A DNA stretch of 64,000 bases from Paracoccaceae bacterium (GTDB taxonomy: Bacteria; Pseudomonadota; Alphaproteobacteria; Rhodobacterales; Rhodobacteraceae): positions 37,328 to 101,327 of the forward strand of contig NVUX02000008.1 of NCBI GenBank assembly GCA_002402045.2, written 5' to 3'. The notes beneath the pieces were generated by a model. It saw nothing but the letters and a program-made list of their open reading frames with translations, searched no databases and was not told where the DNA came from. The position numbers and the translations under genes are program-made. Numbering within the stretch: position 1 is the first letter of the stretch; each line of letters opens with the position of its first letter. This document shows positions 61,027-64,000 of this stretch, in pieces.

Positions 61027-62994
61027 TTAGTCCAGCGTGATGCTGAAAAGCGCGAAGCCGTCAGCCCCATCGCCGGCAGGCTCAATCGAAACCCCTTGCA
61101 CTTGGTCCGCATAGCGCACACCGGCTGGCCCCGTTTCAAAAATCACCGTGGTATCCGGCACCGAAACAAAGCTCCAATTCGCGTCCGCCTGCGGGTTAAT
61201 CGTACCCTTTTCAACGATATAGCGCACAATCACATCGCGGTTGGTATCTGGCCCCTCAAAAATCGTGGTGCTCCCGTCCGCCCCCGGAAAGCTCCCGCCC
61301 CCGCCCGCACGATAGTTATTGGTTGCCACCACAAACATCGCCGCTGGGTCAATCGGCGCATTGTTAAACATCACGTTCACAATCCGGTTAGCCCCCTCAT
61401 TAATCACCTCGCCACCACGGTTGAATTTCGGCGGCTGGGTCAGGTCTATCTGATAGGTCACCCCGTCCATCACGTCAAAATTATAGCTCGGCATTTCAGG
61501 GTTCAGCAGCACTTGGTCCTGCCCGCCCGGCGTGATCTGGTTAAAGATCGAAACCGACCGCTCCAGCCAGTCCTTCACCGTCGCGCCATTAATCAGCACC
61601 GCCCGCACGGTATTTGGATACAGGTAAAGGTCGGAAACGTTCTTAATCGCCACCGGCCCAATTTCCACATCGGTATAATACTCAGCCCCGCCACGGCCAC
61701 CGGCCTTAAACGGCGCCGCCGCTGAAAGAATAGGCAAACCTTCCCATTCCGTCCCCTGCATCATCTGCTCAATATACCAAGTCTGCGCATTGCTCACCAC
61801 CTGCACCGAGGGGTCATCCGCCACCAACGCAAAGTAGGAATGCAGCGGCGCTTCGGTCATGCCCACAGGCCGCCGGATATATTCCAGCGTCGCCTCGTGG
61901 TCCGCCATTGTGGCGTCCAGCACCGCCTGCACATCCCCCACCAGCGGAATTTTCTTGCGGTCTACCCGCTCATAAATCGGCCGGGTCGAGCTTTCAGATG
62001 TCACCACCCTCCACTCGCCACCGCTACGCTCCAGCATCAGATCAATCAGCCCCATATGAGAGCCCCAAAAGCCGCCCATGGTGGCCGGCTTGCCCTGCAA
62101 AGTGCCCGCGCCCACATCAATCCCGTCTTTCCCCGCATAGGTTTCAGACGGAAACACAAGGTGGCTGTGGCCAGTGACAAGCGCATCAATGCCATCAACC
62201 CCCGCCAAATAAAGCGCCGCATTCGCCATGCCCTCGCTTTCGCCCTCATCCGAAATTCCCGAATGGCTCAGCGCGATAATAATATCCGCACCCTTTTCCT
62301 GCATTTCCGGCACCCACGCCTTGGCCGCCTGCAAAATATCCCGCGCACTAAACTTGCCCTCTAAGTGGCGGCGGTCCCAATTCATAATTTGCGGCGGTAA
62401 AAACCCGATCAAGCCGATTTTAATCGCATGGGTTTCGCCCGAGCCATCGGTAATTTCCCGCTCCAAAATCGTATACGGCTTCAAGAATGTCTCATCCTTG
62501 CCCGCACTGCTGCCCAGCGTTTTCACAAAGTTCGCGCACACCACCGGAAAATTCGCGCCCTGCACAACTTTCTCCATAAAATCAACACCGTAGTTAAACT
62601 CGTGGTTCCCGAGCGTTCCGCAATCATAGCCCAAAACATTCATCGCCTGCATCACAGGGTGCAAATCCCCATCCGCCATGCCGCGCTCATAGGCGATGTA
62701 ATCCCCCATCGGGTTGCCCTGCAAAAAGTCGCCGTTATCCACCAAAATAGAGTTCGTGCTCTCGTCGCGCACCTCCTGAATAAGGGACGCCGTGCGCGAT
62801 AGCCCCACAGTATCAATCGGCTTATCGGCGTAATAATCATATGGATGCACATGCACGTGCAAATCGGTGGTGGACAAAATCCGCAAATGCGCTTGGTTTG
62901 TCGCCGCGCTCACAGAAAACGGATGCAGCGTTACAAACACGCTGGTCGCAGCCGTACTAGCCAAAAACTGACGGCGGGAAATCGAATGGTTCAT
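61027..62994 (-). CDS. exported 2',3'-cyclic-nucleotide 2'-phosphodiesterase/3'-nucleotidase (CpdB-like)
   Basis: Starting at MNHSISRRQFLASTAATSVF gives 655 residues with a twin-arginine-like signal (SRRQFLA) and cleavage near residue 34. The metallophosphatase domain has STTDLHVHVHPYDYYA (metal ligands), DNGDFLQGNPMGDY, GNHEFNYGVDF and a GHSHLVFPSE motif. The C-terminal substrate domain has LYLYPNTVRAVLINGATVKD and the YNFDVMDGVTYQIDLTQPP stretch. It releases phosphate and nucleosides from 2',3'-cyclic and 3'-nucleotides, scavenging phosphate outside the cytoplasm. Tat export suggests folding with metals before secretion. It is a single-gene unit ended by the terminator at 60993-61023. Confidence 0.93.
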   Translation of the reverse strand: MNHSISRRQFLASTAATSVFVTLHPFSVSAATNQAHLRILSTTDLHVHVHPYDYYADKPIDTVGLSRTASLIQEVRDESTNSILVDNGDFLQGNPMGDYIAYERGMADGDLHPVMQAMNVLGYDCGTLGNHEFNYGVDFMEKVVQGANFPVVCANFVKTLGSSAGKDETFLKPYTILEREITDGSGETHAIKIGLIGFLPPQIMNWDRRHLEGKFSARDILQAAKAWVPEMQEKGADIIIALSHSGISDEGESEGMANAALYLAGVDGIDALVTGHSHLVFPSETYAGKDGIDVGAGTLQGKPATMGGFWGSHMGLIDLMLERSGGEWRVVTSESSTRPIYERVDRKKIPLVGDVQAVLDATMADHEATLEYIRRPVGMTEAPLHSYFALVADDPSVQVVSNAQTWYIEQMMQGTEWEGLPILSAAAPFKAGGRGGAEYYTDVEIGPVAIKNVSDLYLYPNTVRAVLINGATVKDWLERSVSIFNQITPGGQDQVLLNPEMPSYNFDVMDGVTYQIDLTQPPKFNRGGEVINEGANRIVNVMFNNAPIDPAAMFVVATNNYRAGGGGSFPGADGSTTIFEGPDTNRDVIVRYIVEKGTINPQADANWSFVSVPDTTVIFETGPAGVRYADQVQGVSIEPAGDGADGFALFSITLD

Positions 62995-63135
62995 AAGTTT
63001 CTCCTCGGTGTTGGTTTTTGTTGCACGCTTCAAGGTGGCTTCACCGTAGTCATATTTTGCTACAGTCTTATGACCCACAGAATCATTACTCCAAAACCTT
63101 ACCCCGAGTTGTATTTTTCACCTAACAATCAAATC

Positions 63136-63876
63136 CTACTCCGGCTTAATCAACCCCGAGAACCCCGCCACAGCCAACAAACTAAAAAACCACCCCAGCG
63201 CAATGTGCAGCCACAGATAAACCCGCGCCCCAATGCCCCACCAGCTCGCCCGCGCATCAGGTATCCAAGCCCCCTGCATTTCCAAATCAACAATCGGCAA
63301 AAGCGTATCTATCGAGTAAATAAACGGATTAAACGCCGGATAACTTCCTCCCTTTTCTGATGCCAAATAGCACCACTTGGGCGAATTCTGGTTATCCACA
63401 CAGTTTTCCCATTCAGGCAAATGCCAAACCCGCGCCGAGTTCGGCTTGACCGCCCCCAAAAGGTCCGCCCCGCCAAACACCACCATCCCCAGCAAAACCA
63501 GCACCGCCAGCCACCGCACCGAGCGCATGGGATGATACCCGTATCCGGCACTCACCCGCATGGTCCAATTCCACATCTTGCGCATTGTGTGCGGCTTTTG
63601 CGCTTCCAGCTGCAACTCTTCCTTTTTTATCATCACATCGCGCGCATCTTCCCGATGCCCCATCTCCCGCAATACCTTGGCCAGCTGCTCATAGGGCTGT
63701 GGGCTAAAGCCACCATCATGGTCAAGCTTGTCGAGCCACGCAATCCGCGTTTTGGCATTTACCGCGCCATTACCCAAAATCGCGTCATACCGGAACCGAT
63801 CCAAGTCTATCTGCCCCTGCCCTTCAGGCCAGCAGGCCGCCTCATCAACCAGCGCCCCTACATGCGCCCCGACTAG
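63136..63876 (-). pseudogene. membrane protein gene truncated at its 5' end by an IS5-family element
   Basis: The readable 3' part (about 246 residues) starts with the LVGAHVGAL repeat-like motif and continues with KTRIAWLDKLDHDGGFSPQP, YEQLAKVLREMGHREDARDV, then two membrane helices (RWLAVLVLLGMVVFGGADLL and VYLWLHIALGWFFSLLAVAG). This C-terminus is found in large pentapeptide-repeat or beta-helix membrane proteins, whose repeat part would lie upstream. The reading frame runs to 63981, but the last 30 or so residues (PNVNPESQQA) come from IS sequence. The junction is at CTAG (63873-63876), where the IS begins. The missing 5' part may lie beyond the IS, outside the window. Confidence 0.75.
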
Positions 63877-64000
63877 GGCTTGTTGAGATTCAGGATTCAC
63901 ATTTGGCATAAGTTCTGATTCACTCCTTGCAAAGAGGAGGATTGAATTTTGAGCAACCGATTTATCATCACCGATGCGCAATGGGCTTTGATGGAGCCGC
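63876..64000 (+). mobile_element. left end of an IS5-family insertion sequence
   Basis: The element appears to begin at GGGCTTGTTGAGATTCAG (from about 63876) after the CTA of a CTAG target, as IS5-family elements often insert at TA or CTAR sites. About 70 bp of leader precede the transposase gene. The right end lies outside the window, so the inverted repeat and the target duplication cannot be confirmed. Confidence 0.7.
63949..64000 (+). CDS. IS5-family transposase, N-terminal fragment
   Basis: A TTG start at 63949, with AGAGGAGG at 63933-63940, reads SNRFIITDAQWALMEP to the window edge. The TDxQWxxxxP opening is typical of IS5-type transposases. Only 17 residues are visible; the DDE domain is outside the window. 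Confidence 0.85.
   Translation, partial: MSNRFIITDAQWALMEP

Noticed and set aside
1..64000. CRISPR arrays, tRNA or rRNA genes, prophage
   Set aside because: I saw no regularly spaced repeats, no cloverleaf or rRNA-like stretches, and no phage structural genes.

Overview
The window looks like a chromosomal segment of an alphaproteobacterium of the order Rhodobacterales (Roseobacter-like). The reasons are the cell-cycle regulator GcrA, the small alphaproteobacterial families DUF1178, DUF1244, DUF4170 and DUF721, the gene order ybgC-tolQRAB-pal-cpoB-tilS-ftsH, and Flp pilins with the GAVTVDW processing motif. I see no tRNA, rRNA, CRISPR array, prophage or plasmid gene. The only mobile element is the left end of an IS5-family insertion sequence at the right edge.

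Layout. 1-3.2 kb: two RutR-like TetR regulators (one cut by the window edge), an XRE-type regulator, a DUF2061 membrane protein and the Fe-S carrier ATPase Mrp. 3.5-8.0 kb: a capsule or exopolysaccharide export operon with a prenyl transferase of the UppS family followed by Wza-, Wzb- and Wzc-type proteins, without glycosyltransferases. 8.0-28.6 kb: mostly housekeeping genes (ptsP, lysC, gcrA, alkB-like, mutY, dciA-like, dsbA-like, lpxK, a divergent waaA-like gene, an inositol-phosphatase-family gene with a 27-bp internal duplication, pmbA, pyk, an N-formylglutamate amidohydrolase, a ZnuA-like protein, a histone-deacetylase-family gene), with a secreted M35-type metallopeptidase among them. 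28.6-29.2 kb: a decayed GNAT acetyltransferase.

29.2-33.7 kb holds a compact set resembling the mycobacterial polyprenyl-phosphoryl-arabinose pathway: a flippase-like membrane protein, a DprE1-like flavoenzyme, a DprE2-like reductase, and a fused HAD phosphatase-UbiA protein that could make and dephosphorylate polyprenyl-phosphoryl-5-phosphoribose. 34.0-44.6 kb is a nearly complete Tad (Flp pilus) locus: two flp pilins, cpaB, cpaC, an OmpA-like lipoprotein, cpaE, cpaF, tadB, tadC, two TPR lipoproteins and the prepilin peptidase. It is followed by a convergent polytopic protein with GT-C glycosyltransferase features and a divergent AAA+ ATPase. The HAD-UbiA gene and the first pilin gene are transcribed divergently from one 374-bp region. 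My main hypothesis is that the prenyl-linked pentose is used, possibly by the GT-C-like protein, to glycosylate the Flp pilus or another surface structure, as TfpW does with D-arabinofuranose on type IV pilins of some Pseudomonas aeruginosa strains. This is inference from gene content and position.

47.6-64.0 kb: folD and fhs (one-carbon metabolism), a frameshifted tam-like methyltransferase and a MOSC protein, ftsH, tilS, the complete Tol-Pal operon with ybgC, a small lysine-rich protein, a Tat-exported 2',3'-cyclic nucleotide phosphodiesterase, and a membrane protein gene whose 5' part is displaced by the IS5-family element. Three genes in the window are broken (GNAT, tam-like, IS-truncated membrane protein), and a fourth (the inositol-phosphatase homologue) carries a duplication in its active-site loop.
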